A stretch of 6,477 nt of DNA from Rhodobacterales bacterium UBA3080. Lineage in GTDB: Bacteria; Pseudomonadota; Alphaproteobacteria; Rhodobacterales; Rhodobacteraceae. A program made the position numbers and the translations under genes. The stretch is taken from the NCBI GenBank assembly GCA_002366645.1, contig DFBM01000147.1, positions 1-6,477 of the forward strand. Direction: 5' to 3'. This document shows, in pieces, positions 4,865-6,477 of the stretch. Below the pieces are notes generated by a model, which searched no databases, was not told the origin of the DNA, and saw nothing but the letters and a program-made list of their open reading frames with translations. Each line of letters begins with the position of its first letter. Position 1 is the first letter of the stretch.

Positions 4865-6477
4865 ATGGCCGATATTACAATTACCCTGCCGGACGGCGCA
4901 AAACGCAACTACTCAGCGGGCATTACAGGTGGCGAAATCGCCGCTGACATTTCCAAATCACTCGGCAAGGCGGCGTTTGCTTGCGCGATTGACGGCAAGT
5001 TTAGCGATCTGTCGATCCCGATCGATGCAGATGCGGCATTTCAGATTTATACCGCGAAGGATGAAGATCAGGCGTTGGAGCTGATCCGCCACGACGCCGC
5101 TCATATCATGGCGCGTGCGGTACAGGAAATTTGGCCGGACGTGAAAGTTACGATCGGGCCGGTTATCAAGAACGGCTGGTATTACGACTTCGACCGCGAG
5201 GAACCGTTTACCCCCGAAGATCTGGTCACCATCGAGAAGAAAATGCGCGAGATCATTAACAAACGCGAACCCGTGACTACCGAAGTCTGGGACCGCGAAC
5301 GCGCGATCAAGTTTTACGAGGCCAACGACGAGCCTTATAAGGTCGAGCTAATCAATGCGATCCCGGGCGATGAAGACTTGCGGATGTATTGGCACGGCCA
5401 CTGGCAAGATTTATGCCGTGGTCCACATTTGGTACACACAGGTCAGGTTCCGGGTGACAGCTTCAAACTGATGTCGGTTGCGGGCGCCTATTGGCGCGGC
5501 GATTCAAATAATGCGATGCTGCAACGTATCTACGGCGTTGCCTTCCGCAACAAAGGTGATCTGAAGGCTCACCTTCTGATGCTGGAGGAAGCGGCGAAGC
5601 GGGATCACCGCAAACTCGGCCGCGAGATGGACCTGTTCCACATGCAAGAAGAAGCCCCAGGGCAGATTTTCTGGCACCCGAACGGCTGGCGCATCTATAC
5701 CACGCTACAAGACTACATGCGCCGCGTGCAGAACAAAGGTGGTTATGTCGAGGTAAATACTCCGCAGGTTGTCGATCGCAAATTGTGGGAGGCATCGGGC
5801 CACTGGGATAAGTATCAGGAACACATGTTCATCGTCGAAGTTGACGAGGAGCACGCGCGCGAAAAATCCGTTAACGCGCTGAAGCCTATGAACTGCCCAT
5901 GCCATGTTCAGGTTTATAATCAGGGTCTGAAATCCTATCGTGACCTGCCGCTGCGTATGGCCGAGTTCGGGTCCTGCAACCGGTATGAACCTTCGGGGGC
6001 GCTACACGGCATTATGCGCGTGCGCGGATTTACGCAGGACGATGCACATATTTTCTGCACCGAGGACCAGATTGAAGAAGAAACCAAACGGTATATCGAA
6101 TTTCTGGCTAATGTTTACAAAGACCTCGGATTCGAAAACTTCCGTGTAAAATTCTCCGACCGTCCGGAGAACCGTGCCGGTTCCGACGAGGTCTGGGATA
6201 AAGCTGAAGAGGCGTTGAGGTCGGCAACTGTCGCGTCAGGTTATGAGTTCGAACTGAACCCGGGCGAGGGCGCATTCTATGGCCCGAAACTTGAGTTTGT
6301 TCTAACAGACGCAATCGGTCGCGACTGGCAGTGTGGTACGCATCAGGTGGACTTTGTGCTGCCCGAGCGTCTGGACGCAAACTACATCGGCGAGGACGGG
6401 GCGAAACATCGTCCTGTTATGCTCCACCGTGCGACGCTTGGTTCATTCGAGCGCTTCATCGGTATCCTTATCGAAAG
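4865..6477 (+). CDS. thrS: Threonyl-tRNA synthetase, 3' end beyond the window
   Basis: Class II aminoacyl-tRNA synthetase that charges tRNA-Thr in the cytoplasm. Reading from the ATG at 4865, 537 codons stay open to the window edge without a frameshift. Domains in order are an N-terminal TGS domain (about 1-63), the editing domain with its HxxxH (HDAAH, H76 and H80) and DLCRGPH (C184, H188), and the catalytic core from about 244. Zinc ligands are C344 (in MNCPCH), H395 (QDDAH) and H521 (MLHRA), each offset by exactly 10 from E. coli C334, H385 and H511. Motif 2 arginine is R373 (CNRYEPSGALHG) and motif 3 arginine is R530 (GSFERF). The C-terminal anticodon-binding domain of about 100 residues is outside the window. 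The ribosome site AAGGAG lies 10 bases before the start, slightly long. The usual G of NCPGH is Cys here, a variant I recall in Rhodobacteraceae. Confidence 0.97.
   Translation, partial: MADITITLPDGAKRNYSAGITGGEIAADISKSLGKAAFACAIDGKFSDLSIPIDADAAFQIYTAKDEDQALELIRHDAAHIMARAVQEIWPDVKVTIGPVIKNGWYYDFDREEPFTPEDLVTIEKKMREIINKREPVTTEVWDRERAIKFYEANDEPYKVELINAIPGDEDLRMYWHGHWQDLCRGPHLVHTGQVPGDSFKLMSVAGAYWRGDSNNAMLQRIYGVAFRNKGDLKAHLLMLEEAAKRDHRKLGREMDLFHMQEEAPGQIFWHPNGWRIYTTLQDYMRRVQNKGGYVEVNTPQVVDRKLWEASGHWDKYQEHMFIVEVDEEHAREKSVNALKPMNCPCHVQVYNQGLKSYRDLPLRMAEFGSCNRYEPSGALHGIMRVRGFTQDDAHIFCTEDQIEEETKRYIEFLANVYKDLGFENFRVKFSDRPENRAGSDEVWDKAEEALRSATVASGYEFELNPGEGAFYGPKLEFVLTDAIGRDWQCGTHQVDFVLPERLDANYIGEDGAKHRPVMLHRATLGSFERFIGILIE

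Noticed and set aside
5463..6380. Open frames on either strand within thrS
   Set aside because: They are shadows of a continuous, fully conserved threonyl-tRNA synthetase frame.

Overview
The window looks like chromosomal DNA from an alphaproteobacterium, most likely of the Rhodobacteraceae/Roseobacter type. The grounds are a GapR (DUF2312) nucleoid-protein gene, a threonyl-tRNA synthetase whose zinc-Cys motif reads NCPCH, and a pair made of a Slam-like outer-membrane protein and a TbpB-like lipoprotein. G+C is moderate (a little over half by eye), and coding is dense with very short junctions. The taxonomic call is inference from recalled family patterns, not a search.

Layout from left to right. 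(1) Minus strand, 515 to 1: gapR, then a TauE/SafE-family exporter cut by the window edge; the two genes overlap by 4 bases and probably form an operon. (2) Plus strand, 640 to 1611: a 70-residue two-helix membrane protein and a DJ-1/PfpI-type (class I glutamine amidotransferase-like) protein. They are 9 bases apart, and the first stop codon lies inside the second ribosome binding site. (3) A divergent pair, 1608 to 3985: on the minus strand a Slam-like (DUF560) outer-membrane translocon, and on the plus strand a lipoprotein with a TbpB/factor-H-binding-protein type barrel. A 134-base AT-rich control region separates them. (4) Minus strand, 4719 to 3982: an alpha/beta-hydrolase resembling ABHD10-type thioesterases/esterases. 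(5) Plus strand, 4865 to the window end: thrS, intact in frame but missing its 3' end.

The most interesting part is the Slam/lipoprotein pair. Slam proteins move surface lipoproteins across the outer membrane and are usually encoded beside their client. The neighbour here has both a lipobox and the G-F-Y-G-P-x-A-E-E barrel motif of such clients, so the pair reads as a self-contained surface-display system (type XI secretion). No TonB-dependent receptor is visible beside it, so the ligand is unknown. The pair ends at both sides in a 4-base tail-to-tail overlap of stop codons with a housekeeping-type neighbour.

Three divergent intergenic regions (516-639, 2967-3100, 4720-4864) carry the likely promoters. 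I saw no rRNA, tRNA, CRISPR array, insertion sequence or attachment site.
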